Under the pieces are notes generated by a model. The model searched no databases. It was not told where the DNA came from and saw only the letters and a list, made by a program, of their open reading frames with translations. From PSRJ01 sp963825305 (GTDB taxonomy: Bacteria > Acidobacteriota > Terriglobia > Bryobacterales > Bryobacteraceae), in NCBI GenBank assembly GCA_963825305.1, contig CAWGTA010000016.1, positions 248,001 to 312,000 on the forward strand: 64,000 nucleotides of DNA, written 5' to 3'. This document shows positions 1 to 7,607 of this stretch, piece by piece. Each line of letters opens with the position of its first letter. Position 1 is the first letter of the stretch. The position numbers and the translations under genes were made by a program.

Positions 1-539
1 GTGCCTTGCGCGTAGAGATAGGCCAGATACAAGTTACGCAGCAGGCGGTTGGCGGGCTGGAAAAAATCGAGGCTCACCAGGAGGCCGCCGGGACGTGTGA
101 CGCGCTCGATCTCCGCAAGGGCCTTCGCCAGGTTGCCGAAATTGCGCAACCCGTAACCGATAAATACACAGTCGAAGCACCGGTCCGGGAACGGGAGGAC
201 TCCGGCGTCGGCACAAACCGTGTGCTCAATGCCGCGCTGGCGGGCCAACGATAACATGCGCTCGGTAAGATCGACGGCGATCGCCCTGGACCCCGGGCAA
301 GACCGGCTGACCAAGGCGGAGAAATCGCCAGTACCCGAAGCAAGATCCAGGATCACCGCGTCTGCCGGCAGACTCGCTTCCTCGACACCGGCTCGTTTCC
401 AGCGCCGGTCCATACCGTAGGAAAAGACACGGGTGATGAAGTCGTATCGCGGAGCGATGGTGTGGAACATCGCCCGCATGAGGCGCGAGTCCTGTTTTTC
501 GGCTGGAAGTTTCACTGGCAGCCGAATTGTATCAAACAC
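1..539 (-). CDS. ubiE: Demethylmenaquinone methyltransferase UbiE/MenG (partial)
   Basis: The reverse strand encodes about 179 residues of a class I SAM-dependent methyltransferase whose C-terminus is cut off by the window edge. Near the N-terminus it reads MFHTIAPRYDFITRVFSYG followed by MDRRWK, the classical UbiE/MenG opening. Then come the SAM-binding motif I LDLASGTGDF and the family signature GYGLRNF. The enzyme methylates demethylmenaquinone, the last step of menaquinone synthesis. The futalosine-pathway gene mqnC at 8453-9484 fits the same product. The start is uncertain: a GTG at 539, just inside a palindromic repeat, gives about 20 extra residues, while ATG at 479 starts only 3 residues before MFHTIAP. 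I chose 539 because family members usually have some 20 residues ahead of this motif. Confidence 0.85.
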   Translation of the reverse strand, partial: MFDTIRLPVKLPAEKQDSRLMRAMFHTIAPRYDFITRVFSYGMDRRWKRAGVEEASLPADAVILDLASGTGDFSALVSRSCPGSRAIAVDLTERMLSLARQRGIEHTVCADAGVLPFPDRCFDCVFIGYGLRNFGNLAKALAEIERVTRPGGLLVSLDFFQPANRLLRNLYLAYLYAQG

Positions 540-606
540 CGCTCCCTCTGGTCGCGGCTCAGTAACGTCGCGATGCGCTTACAGAGCCGTGACCAAAGGG
601 AGCGGT
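538..606. repeat. Long palindromic intergenic repeat, family A, copy 1
   Basis: Arms at 538-560 and 584-606 (23 nt each, 2 mismatches) form an inverted repeat. The core of the arm reads ACCGCTCCCTCTGGTC on the left and GACCAAAGGGAGCGGT on the right, with a 23-nt loop. A second copy lies at 5911-6008. It sits between the Clp-like ATPase stop and the ubiE start, genes on the same strand, so it would be transcribed as a strong hairpin. Mobile REP/MITE-like origin is an inference. Confidence 0.8.
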
Positions 607-613
607 CAACCTC

Positions 614-1801
614 TCACGCCAGCCGTTTCGTCGAACGGGCGGCGATCACGCGGGGCTGCTCGGCCACCGCGCCCGTCGTCGCATAGGTACCCATGGGAAG
701 CGTCATCGGCACGCCGGCCATTTCCGCCATGGCACTGGCTGGCATGTCTTCCGCGTCGACGAAAAACGTCAACCGGCCGGCTATCGCATCGTAGCCCACA
801 CGGACGAGATCGCCGCGCAGAACCTGCCCGGTGGCGATCAGGTTCGACAGGGGGTGCACCAGATGACGGTCCAGCGCGCGTTTCAGGTGACGGGCTCCGT
901 ACTTCATATCGGTACCTTCGCGCAGCAGAAACTCCTCGGCCTCGGGCGTCAGCGAGAATACGAACGGCGCGCCATGGGGAGAGTCGAAGAGCCGTTGTTG
1001 CACCATGGCAACTTCGAGCGTCAGGATCTTGCGCAGCTCTGGATCTCCCAGGGGTCTGAAAACAACGGTCTTGTCGATCCGGTTCATGAACTCGGGCGTA
1101 AATTTCCGGCGCGCGGCTTCCACGCCGGCGCGTGCCACCTTGTCGCTGAGCCGGTCGTCCAAAGTGCCAGCCGCTCGGCGGCGCTCCGTTTCGCCCGCTG
1201 CGAAGCCCAGATGCGGCCGCAGGATCGAACCCATTTCTGCCGCCCCTAAGTTGCTGGTCATGAAAATCAAAGCCTGCGAAAAATTGACGCGCCGGTTATC
1301 GCCCAGCGTCAGAGTGGCTTTGTCCAAAATGCCCAATAGCAGGTTCCACAAAGCGTCGCTGGCCTTTTCGATTTCATCGAACAGCACGAAGCTCAGCTTC
1401 ATGCGCTCGGTCTGAAACTGGTTGAGCGCTTCCTGGCTCAACATAGGATGAGTTTCGCGATGGCCGAGGTATCCCGGAGGAGAGCCAATCAGTTTCGCAA
1501 TCTCATGGCTATGTTGAAACTCCGCGCAATCAATCTTGATGACAGCATGGCAATCGCCGGCCAGGCTCTCGGCGGTAGCTTCCACCAGCCGGGTCTTGCC
1601 GGAACCGGTCGGGCCTAGAAAAAGGAGGTTGCCGATAGGCCGTCCCGGGCTGGACATTCCCGCCAGGTAGGTCTGATAGATGTTCACGATCTGCTCGATC
1701 GCTTCATCCTGACCGACAATCCGCCTGCGGAGGTCTGACTCGAGTTTTTCCGCTTCTAGACCAGTCTGTGTAGGATCCAACTGCTTCGTGAGCCGCGCCA
1801 T
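614..1801 (-). CDS. ClpA/ClpB-type AAA+ ATPase, single ATPase domain
   Basis: This is a 395-residue cytoplasmic AAA+ ATPase resembling the second ATPase ring (D2) plus the small C-terminal domain of ClpA/ClpB. The sequence shows the D2 entry motif IVGQDEAI (about 28-35), Walker A GPTGSGKT (63-70), Walker B FVLFDEIEKA (138-147), a GSPPGYLGH pore-loop-like segment (107-115), sensor MTSNLG and a C-terminal YGARHLKRALDRH segment typical of the Clp D2-small domain. There is no N-terminal Clp repeat domain and no second ATPase, so it is shorter than ClpA (about 750 residues). I chose ATG 1801 over ATG 1846 because GGAAGG lies a few bases upstream of it. Substrates are unknown; an IGF-type ClpP loop was not recognised, so a disaggregase/unfoldase role is as likely as proteolysis. 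Confidence 0.85.
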   Translation of the reverse strand: MARLTKQLDPTQTGLEAEKLESDLRRRIVGQDEAIEQIVNIYQTYLAGMSSPGRPIGNLLFLGPTGSGKTRLVEATAESLAGDCHAVIKIDCAEFQHSHEIAKLIGSPPGYLGHRETHPMLSQEALNQFQTERMKLSFVLFDEIEKASDALWNLLLGILDKATLTLGDNRRVNFSQALIFMTSNLGAAEMGSILRPHLGFAAGETERRRAAGTLDDRLSDKVARAGVEAARRKFTPEFMNRIDKTVVFRPLGDPELRKILTLEVAMVQQRLFDSPHGAPFVFSLTPEAEEFLLREGTDMKYGARHLKRALDRHLVHPLSNLIATGQVLRGDLVRVGYDAIAGRLTFFVDAEDMPASAMAEMAGVPMTLPMGTYATTGAVAEQPRVIAARSTKRLA

Positions 1802-1925
1802 ATTCCGCCTTCCTTTCCCGATTCCCAGTACCCCCAAGGTCTTCACGACCTCTCTATAGCAATTGATGTGCCACGGGGATTTATAGACGTAAATTTATGT
1901 AAACGAGGGAGCTCGGTGGAGCGCG

Positions 1926-2648
1926 TCACTTCCGGGGGCGGGACGGACGCATTTCGATACAACTAACCATCGTACGACTGGGCATTCGCAGAACTAGCGC
2001 GACCACTTCGGCGACATCTTCCGGAGCAATCATCCAGGTGCCATCGCCGCTGCGCTTGGCCGAGCCGCTGGAGAATTCCGTGTCGACACTGCCCGGCATG
2101 ATGCAACTGACACGCACGTTGTCATGGCGATGGTCGAGCAACAGCGCCTCGGTAAAGCCGTTCAGCCCGAACTTCGATGCATTATATCCGGCGCCGCCGC
2201 TGAAGGCGTTCTTCCCAGCCAGGCTGGAGATATTCACGATGAAACCTCCGCCCCTGGTACGAAACCGCACCAAAGCCTCGCGCGAACAATAGAACGCTCC
2301 GTTGAGATTGAGGTCGATGTTGCGGTGCCATTCTTCCGGGGTCATCTCGGCTACTTTGCGGAAGATACCCTGGCCGGCATTGTTTACCAGAATGTCCACC
2401 CCGCCGAAGCGCGCATCGACCGCTTGAAAGAACTGTCGCACCTGGTCGACATGGGTCAAGTCGGCGGACTCGCCGAAGAGTTCCCCGCCTGCCGGTTGCA
2501 TCGCACGCAAAGCGCGATCGACGGATTCGCGAGTGCGGCCACAGATGGCTACCGATGCTCCCTCCTGAAGCAACCGCTCCGCGATGGCGCGCCCGATCCC
2601 GCGCGTTCCGCCAGTAACTATCGCAACTTTGCCGGAAAGGGATTCCAT
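1926..2648 (-). CDS. Short-chain dehydrogenase/reductase (SDR)
   Basis: A 240-residue classical SDR, usual length about 250. The dinucleotide-binding motif TGGTRGIG is at residues 12-19, the NNAG motif at mid-protein (LVNNAGQG), the catalytic serine in NISSLAG and the Tyr-Lys pair in YNASK. These residues support an active NAD(P)H-dependent oxidoreductase with a Rossmann fold, probably soluble. The substrate cannot be deduced; the FabG-like SDRs that it resembles act on 3-oxoacyl or small alcohol/ketone substrates. It is transcribed divergently from the unnamed gene at 2771, and the roughly 120-bp gap between them is largely filled with heptad repeats. Confidence 0.9.
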   Translation of the reverse strand: MESLSGKVAIVTGGTRGIGRAIAERLLQEGASVAICGRTRESVDRALRAMQPAGGELFGESADLTHVDQVRQFFQAVDARFGGVDILVNNAGQGIFRKVAEMTPEEWHRNIDLNLNGAFYCSREALVRFRTRGGGFIVNISSLAGKNAFSGGAGYNASKFGLNGFTEALLLDHRHDNVRVSCIMPGSVDTEFSSGSAKRSGDGTWMIAPEDVAEVVALVLRMPSRTMVSCIEMRPSRPRK

Positions 2649-2652
2649 GTTG

Positions 2653-2750
2653 TCAGTTCACAGTTTACAGTTATCACTTCAGCGACCGCCGCCCCGGATC
2701 GGTCCCTGACTGAAAACTGAGAACTTAATACTGATCACTGATAGCTTGAT
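2653..2750. repeat. Degenerate 7-bp-period repeat, copy 1
   Basis: Two blocks of degenerate heptads face each other. The left block has units TCAGTTC, ACAGTTT, ACAGTTA and TCACTTC starting at 2653, 2660, 2667 and 2674. The right block has ACTGAAA, ACTGAGA, ACTTAAT, ACTGATC and ACTGATA starting at 2709, 2716, 2723, 2730 and 2737. The period is exactly 7 bp, and the right block is the reverse complement type of the left one. It fills the divergent promoter region between the SDR and the gene at 2771. Related arrays are at 21088-21172 and 61907-61950. Confidence 0.8.
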
Positions 2751-2770
2751 TGCTAGAATGAGTTTAAGAA

Positions 2771-3763
2771 ATGGCTCCGATCGCCCCTCTTACTCCCGTT
2801 CGGGAAATTCTGGAAGGCCGCTTGTCCAAACTGGCCCTGGAATTGGAAAGCCTGTTCGACTCGCAGGTTGCGGCGCAGGTATCCGCCGAGGTGCAACAGC
2901 AGGTCGAGCAGATCACTGCGCAAATTTCAACCGACGCACGAGACCGCGCGCGCCTCGAATTCGCCGACTTCCTGAATCAGGCCGTGCGCCGCTTGCGGCA
3001 GAGTCGGGACCTTTGGGAATTGAGCGCCACCCTGGTGGAGTTGGCCGGGGTGTTCGCCACGGGAGCGGTGCTGCTGAGTCTGCGCAACTCGATCGCCCGC
3101 GGTGAGCACGCGCGGGGAGTCCCGGCTGAGCGCGCCGAAGCGGTCGGCCAATTGGAAATCCCTCTGACTGCAGCGGCGGCCTTGGCGGAAGCCGTCGAGA
3201 CGCGCGACCCGGTCACCACCATCACTACTCCCGCGGAAGTTTCGGAGCAACTGGCCAGCTTTGCCGGGCAGGGTGAGGACGGGCGCCTTTTCATTTATCC
3301 CCTTGTGACCGGCGCCCGCGTACCGGCGCTATTGTGCGTGTGGGGAACCGCACCCGGTGCCGCTCTCGAATTGCTGACGCAATTGACCGCGGCGGTGTGG
3401 TCGACTTTGCCGCCTCCGCCTGACCTGGTGAGCATATCCGGCTCCGGAGTGGCCAAGCCTACGGAATGGGACACGCTTCCGGCGGATGACCAGCGGATGC
3501 ACTTGAAGGCCCAGCGTTTCGCTCGCGTCCAGGTAGCCGAAATGCGGTTGTATGAGACCGAGGCGGTGCAATCCGGCCGCGCGCGCAGCGACTTGTACGG
3601 CGCGCTTCGTGAGCGCATCGATCGAAGCCGTGAGTCGTTCCGAAAATCTTTCTTTGCATCCTGCCCGAGCATGGTGGACTACCTCCATCTCGAGCTGCTA
3701 CGAACTTTGGCCCATGACGATCCGGAAGTTCTCGGCAGGGATTATCCCGGTCCGCTGCTATAG
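2771..3763 (+). CDS. Conserved hypothetical protein with N-terminal coiled coil
   Basis: A 330-residue protein that I cannot assign to a named family. Residues about 12-75 are charged and Gln/Ala/Glu-rich (QVAAQVSAEVQQQVEQI) and look like a coiled coil. Residues about 80-240 look like a degenerate GAF-type sensor fold (RLFIYPLVTGARVPALLCVWG is split over two predicted strands). The last 70 residues are Arg-rich and helical. No signal peptide or membrane segment is visible, so it is probably cytoplasmic. Its end overlaps the start of the lytic transglycosylase gene by 50 bp (3714-3763), which suggests translational coupling. The ATG at 2771 has no strong ribosome-binding site. Confidence 0.7.
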   Translation: MAPIAPLTPVREILEGRLSKLALELESLFDSQVAAQVSAEVQQQVEQITAQISTDARDRARLEFADFLNQAVRRLRQSRDLWELSATLVELAGVFATGAVLLSLRNSIARGEHARGVPAERAEAVGQLEIPLTAAAALAEAVETRDPVTTITTPAEVSEQLASFAGQGEDGRLFIYPLVTGARVPALLCVWGTAPGAALELLTQLTAAVWSTLPPPPDLVSISGSGVAKPTEWDTLPADDQRMHLKAQRFARVQVAEMRLYETEAVQSGRARSDLYGALRERIDRSRESFRKSFFASCPSMVDYLHLELLRTLAHDDPEVLGRDYPGPLL

Positions 3764-5897
3764 CCTGGTAGCGCTGGCGCTCGTGGCGCCGGTGCTTTCG
3801 GCTGCAGCAGATAATAGCTCCGCCTCGACGCTGGCTGCGCTGGTGCGGTCAGACCGCGAATCACCAACGCCCGCCCGCCTTGCAATGGTTGAAGCATACG
3901 CCGCCGCGCACTCCAAAGAAACCGCCGGCGCGCTGGCCCGCCTGGCGCTGGGCGTCATGGCTTACGAACAGCAGGATTACACGGCGGCCTTAAGCAATCT
4001 CGGTAAGGCGGCTGGGAAACTGCCGAAGATTGCCGACTATACCTCTTACTACACGGCCGCGGCCCGGGTGGAATCGAACGACGTGGCGGGGGTGGAGCAG
4101 GATCTCGCCGCAGCGCATCGCCTGGGAACACCTTCGCCCTTCTCGGGCAGGGCATGGCTGCTCGAAGCGCGCGCGCTGAAGACCGGCAATCCCGCCGAAG
4201 CCGTGCGCCGCCTGCGCGAGCACTACGCCGAATTACCGCAGCCGGAAGGCGATGTGATTCTGGCGGATTGCTACCAGGCAGCCGGCGAATCCGCCCATGC
4301 GGCTGATTTTTACCAGCGCGTGTATTACCGGTACGTCTCGGGAGACGCCGCCGCCCAGGCAGCCGCCGCCCTGGTCCTGTTGCGCGACACCATGGGAGCG
4401 GCCTATCCACAGCCTCTTGCCGCCCAGAGGCTGCAGCGCGCCGACCGTCTGCTGGAAGCCGGCGAGTACCGCGAGGCGCGCGCCGAATATCAGGATTTGG
4501 CCATGCAGCTGGTAGGCCTTGAGCGCGAGCAGGCTCGCGTACGCCTGGGCGTGACTGACTTCCGCAATGGCAACACGGCCGCGGCTTATCCTTATCTGCG
4601 CGGCCTCGAATTGGCGGAGCCGGAAGCCGACGCCGAACGGCTGTTCTACCTGGAAGAATGTGCCCGCCGGCTTACCGACGATGACGAAATGTTGGCCGCG
4701 GTCGGGCGGCTGGAGAAGTTGTATCCGCGATCGCCATGGCGTTTGCGCGCGCTGACTTCGGCCGCCAACCGGTTCCTGGTTACCAACCGCCCGGATGACT
4801 TCATCCCGTTGTACCGGGCCGTCTACCAGGACTTTCCGGCGGAAGCGGCGGCTGGAACTAGTCACTGGAAAATTGCTTTCCAGGCATACCTGGATCATTC
4901 CAATGACGCCGACGATCTGCTGCGCGAGCATCTGCGCCAGTATCCCGGCCATGCCACCAGCGGGGCAGCCCTGTACTTCCTGGCGCGCAACGCCGAGGCG
5001 AAAAGCGACCTTGGAGCCGCCAATGCTATTTATGCGCGGCTGGCCCAGATGCTCCCCAACACGTATTACGGGCTGCTGGCACGGGAACGCCGCGACCGTC
5101 CCGAGATCCGCGCGGCAGCGCTCTCCGCCCCGGCCGCGGAGTTCCTGGCCACGCTCACCTGGCCGGAAGCCAAGCCGGTGCCCGGCGCCGCGAGCACCGC
5201 CACTACCGCAAGGATCGAGCGCTCCCGCCTGCTGCGAACCGCAGGCCTGAATGACCTGGCTGACGCCGAACTCCGTTTTGGCGCGCGCACCGACGGCCAG
5301 CCCGCGCTACTGGCGATGGAAATGGCCAGCGCCGCGGATGCCCCGTACCAGGGCCTGCGCATGATGAAGTCGCTGTCCTCCGACTACCTGAACCTGCCGC
5401 TCGACCGAGCACCGGAGAAATACTGGGAGCTGCTGTTTCCGCTTCCCTACCGCGGAGCGCTGACAGCCAACGCGCGCGCGAAGGATCTGGATCCCTACCT
5501 GGTGGCCGGTCTGATCCGCCAGGAATCGGAGTTCAACCCGCAAGCCCTCTCGCGAGCCAATGCCTACGGGTTGACCCAGGTGCGTCCGGCGACGGGGCGG
5601 CTGTATGCGCAGCGCGCGGGTGTCGTTCGCTTTACCAACCGCGTACTGTTCGAACCGTTGACGAATTTGAAGATCGGAACCACTGTGCTCCGCTCCATGC
5701 TGGATCAAAACGGCGGCAACCTGGAGCAAACCTTAGCCGCGTACAACGCCGGCCCCAACCGTGTGATGGAGTGGCTTACCTGGAAGATGTACCGCGAGCC
5801 GGCCGAGTTTGTGGAATCGATCCCCTTCACCGAAACCCGCGAGTACGTGCAGGCCGTGCTGCGCAACGCGGATATTTATAGACGGCTGTACCGGTAG
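3714..5897 (+). CDS. Periplasmic soluble lytic murein transglycosylase (Slt70-like)
   Basis: A 727-residue secreted enzyme that cleaves the MurNAc-GlcNAc bond of peptidoglycan with formation of 1,6-anhydroMurNAc. A signal peptide is visible (hydrophobic SLVALALVAPVLSAAAD, residues about 16-32). The long middle part (about 35-560) is alanine-rich with TPR-like helical hairpins, as in the Slt70 doughnut. The last 150 residues form the SLT domain: catalytic Glu604 in LIRQESEFNP, then AYGLTQVRPATG and LAAYNAGPNRV. I chose ATG 3714 although the frame is open back to 3552, because the signal peptide starts there. Its start lies inside the end of the preceding gene. Confidence 0.92.
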   Translation: MTIRKFSAGIIPVRCYSLVALALVAPVLSAAADNSSASTLAALVRSDRESPTPARLAMVEAYAAAHSKETAGALARLALGVMAYEQQDYTAALSNLGKAAGKLPKIADYTSYYTAAARVESNDVAGVEQDLAAAHRLGTPSPFSGRAWLLEARALKTGNPAEAVRRLREHYAELPQPEGDVILADCYQAAGESAHAADFYQRVYYRYVSGDAAAQAAAALVLLRDTMGAAYPQPLAAQRLQRADRLLEAGEYREARAEYQDLAMQLVGLEREQARVRLGVTDFRNGNTAAAYPYLRGLELAEPEADAERLFYLEECARRLTDDDEMLAAVGRLEKLYPRSPWRLRALTSAANRFLVTNRPDDFIPLYRAVYQDFPAEAAAGTSHWKIAFQAYLDHSNDADDLLREHLRQYPGHATSGAALYFLARNAEAKSDLGAANAIYARLAQMLPNTYYGLLARERRDRPEIRAAALSAPAAEFLATLTWPEAKPVPGAASTATTARIERSRLLRTAGLNDLADAELRFGARTDGQPALLAMEMASAADAPYQGLRMMKSLSSDYLNLPLDRAPEKYWELLFPLPYRGALTANARAKDLDPYLVAGLIRQESEFNPQALSRANAYGLTQVRPATGRLYAQRAGVVRFTNRVLFEPLTNLKIGTTVLRSMLDQNGGNLEQTLAAYNAGPNRVMEWLTWKMYREPAEFVESIPFTETREYVQAVLRNADIYRRLYR

Positions 5898-5910
5898 GGA
5901 GCACCGCGTT

Positions 5911-6008
5911 ACCGCTCCCTTTGGTCACGGCTCGGTAGGGAGCTACGGTCATCGAAAACGCATGTGTACCACCGAACCGATTACTGAGTCGTGACCAAAG
6001 GGAGCGGT
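5911..6008. repeat. Long palindromic intergenic repeat, family A, copy 2
   Basis: Arms at 5911-5937 and 5982-6008 (27 nt, 2 mismatches) enclose a 44-nt loop. The right arm ends in GACCAAAGGGAGCGGT and the left begins ACCGCTCCCTTTGGTC, the same core as the copy at 538-606. It follows the transglycosylase stop codon by 13 nt, where it could act as a 3'-end hairpin, and precedes a patch of gene remnants. Confidence 0.8.
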
Positions 6009-6015
6009 TCGCCGG

Positions 6016-6186
6016 TTACTTCTGAAAGTCCAAGTTCCGCGGCCCATCGGCGGAACCAGCTCCGCTCTTGCCGCCCGTCACGGGAATGGTGGTTGGCACA
6101 ATCTGAAAGTCCGAGCTATTGATCCAAACGGTTCCCGTTCCGCTCAGCAAAATTCCAAAGAAGATGCCCGAAGCGCTTTCAGGCAC
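6016..6186 (-). pseudogene. C-terminal remnant of a secreted/effector-type protein
   Basis: The reverse-strand frame from 6186 to the stop at 6016 reads VPESASGIFFGILLSGTGTV and ends in NLDFQK. From memory of the family, this resembles the tail of acidobacterial proteins in which a beta-sandwich-like repeat (GILLSGTGTVWI.. followed by ..VPVTG.. and ..NLDF) closes the chain. Upstream of residue VPES the frame stays open to 6336, but that part is only the antisense of a sigma-factor fragment. The gene body is therefore missing. The family is not named with confidence; the call of a remnant rests on the abrupt loss of similarity at about 6187. Confidence 0.5.
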
Positions 6187-6193
6187 ATGGGCC

Positions 6194-6367
6194 GACCAGC
6201 GGGCCGCGCGCGCCACGGAACTACGCTTCTTCGGTGGCCTGGAAGAGCGTGAGGCTGCCGAGAAGTAGGGCGTTTCGGAAATTACCGTCAAACGCGACTG
6301 GAAGTTTGCGCGCGCCTGGCTGGCCGCCCACCTCAACCGGGTGGAGCATGAGCCGGGTGGAGCATGA
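6194..6367 (+). pseudogene. C-terminal remnant of an ECF-like RNA polymerase sigma factor
   Basis: The plus strand reads ADQRAARATELRFFGGLEER, then EAAEK, a TAG stop at 6266-6268, and GVSEITVKRDWKFARAWLAA. This is the region 4 helix-turn-helix of the ECF sigma family typified by TIGR02999 (ELRFFGGL..EETAE.LGVS..TVKRDW..A.AWL). The in-frame stop replaces a residue between the first helix and the recognition helix. Region 2 is absent: upstream sequence belongs to another remnant on the opposite strand. It cannot encode a working sigma factor. Confidence 0.75.
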
Positions 6368-6368
6368 G
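6337..6368. repeat. Perfect 16-bp tandem duplication
   Basis: The unit CCGGGTGGAGCATGAG occurs at 6337-6352 and again at 6353-6368 with no mismatch. It covers the end of the sigma-factor remnant. The second unit runs into a near-palindrome, ATGAG (6364-6368) to CTCAT (6378-6382), whose inner part GTAG/CTAC (6368-6371, 6373-6376) also pairs. This ends 4 bp before the aminotransferase start. Confidence 0.85.
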
Positions 6369-6386
6369 TAGGCTACGCTCATAGAA

Positions 6387-7574
6387 ATGGTCCCTCCACC
6401 GCCAGTCTTCCCTGCCCGCGCGCGATTTCGCAGCGACCGCACGCGCAATTTCTCCGAGTCGGTGATCCGCGAAATGACGCGGCGCGCCCTGCAGGCTGGC
6501 GCGGTCAATCTGGCCCAAGGGTTCCCCGATTTCGGCGCTCCCGAGGAATTGAAGCGCGCCGCGGCCGAAGCCATCGCCGCCGAATACAACCAGTACTCCA
6601 TCACCTGGGGCGCCAAGCCGTTCCGCGATGCCATCGCCGCGAAATACCGGCGGGTCTATGGATTGGAATTCGATCCCGAGCGCGAGATCACGGTTTGCTG
6701 CGGCGCCACCGAGGGCATGATCGCGTCCATGCTGGCGGTGGTCAACTCCGGCGATGAGGTCGTAGTCTTCGAACCGTTCTACGAAAACTACGGCCCGGAC
6801 GCGCAGCTTTCGGGCGCCCAGCCACGTTATGTGACCCTGCATCCACCGGACTGGCGCTTCGATCCGGATGAACTGCGACGCGCCTTTACGCCGCGGACCA
6901 AGGCGATCATCCTGAACACCCCCAATAACCCCACCGGAAAGGTGTTCTCCCGCGAGGAGCTGACCGTCATCGCCGAACTGTGCCAGGAGTTCGACGCGCT
7001 CGCCATCGCGGACGAGATCTACGAACACATCGTGTACGATGGCGCGGTCCACGTGCCCATTGCGTCGCTGCCGGGTATGCGGGAGCGCTCCATCCTGATC
7101 AACAGCATGAGCAAGACCTATTCGGTAACGGGGTGGCGCGTCGGTTGGGTGATGGCGCCGCCAGACCTGACCGACTCGATTCGCAAGGTTCACGATTTTC
7201 TTACAGTGGGTGCGGCCGCACCGCTGCAACAGGCCGGCGTATGCGCGCTGGGCCTGGGACCTGAGTACTATCGGGAGTTAGCAGAAAAGTACGTGGCTCG
7301 AAGGGACTATCTCGTGGAGGGTCTCGAGGCTGCGGGATTTCACTGCTTCGTCCCCCGCGGAAGCTACTATGTGATGACGGATATTACCCGATTCGGTTTT
7401 GCCAACGACATCGAGTTTGCGACTTATCTTGTTGAAAAGATTGGGATCGCGGCTGTTCCGGGGTCGAGCTTCTATGCTAATTCCGGAGAGGGAGGTCGAA
7501 AAATCCGCTTTTGCTTTTGCAAAAAATATGAGACCCTGGAAGTAGCCCGGAATCAGCTGCAGAAGCTACTCTAA
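6387..7574 (+). CDS. PLP-dependent class I/II aminotransferase
   Basis: A 395-residue fold-type I aminotransferase of the AspC / kynurenine-methionine aminotransferase group. Key residues: NLAQGFPDF near residue 45, the NTPNNPTGK substrate/PLP motif, the ADEIYEH motif with the PLP-pyridine aspartate, Lys243 in SMSKTYSVTGWRVGW that forms the Schiff base, and the terminal arginine in KIRFCFCK that binds the substrate carboxylate. It transfers the amino group between an amino acid and a 2-oxo acid; the exact substrate cannot be read. Length is normal. There is no Shine-Dalgarno sequence at the ATG, and a near-palindrome lies just upstream. Confidence 0.9.
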   Translation: MVPPPPVFPARARFRSDRTRNFSESVIREMTRRALQAGAVNLAQGFPDFGAPEELKRAAAEAIAAEYNQYSITWGAKPFRDAIAAKYRRVYGLEFDPEREITVCCGATEGMIASMLAVVNSGDEVVVFEPFYENYGPDAQLSGAQPRYVTLHPPDWRFDPDELRRAFTPRTKAIILNTPNNPTGKVFSREELTVIAELCQEFDALAIADEIYEHIVYDGAVHVPIASLPGMRERSILINSMSKTYSVTGWRVGWVMAPPDLTDSIRKVHDFLTVGAAAPLQQAGVCALGLGPEYYRELAEKYVARRDYLVEGLEAAGFHCFVPRGSYYVMTDITRFGFANDIEFATYLVEKIGIAAVPGSSFYANSGEGGRKIRFCFCKKYETLEVARNQLQKLL

Positions 7575-7607
7575 GTCGAGTTGAAATTTTGTCCGGGTGG
7601 AGAACCG

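Noticed and set aside
2653..2750. CRISPR-like array
   Set aside because: The unit is 7 bp, with no spacers and no cas genes in the window.
6187..6336. Extension of the minus-strand frame at 6016 to a 106-codon gene
   Set aside because: The part above 6186 is only the antisense of the sigma-factor remnant.
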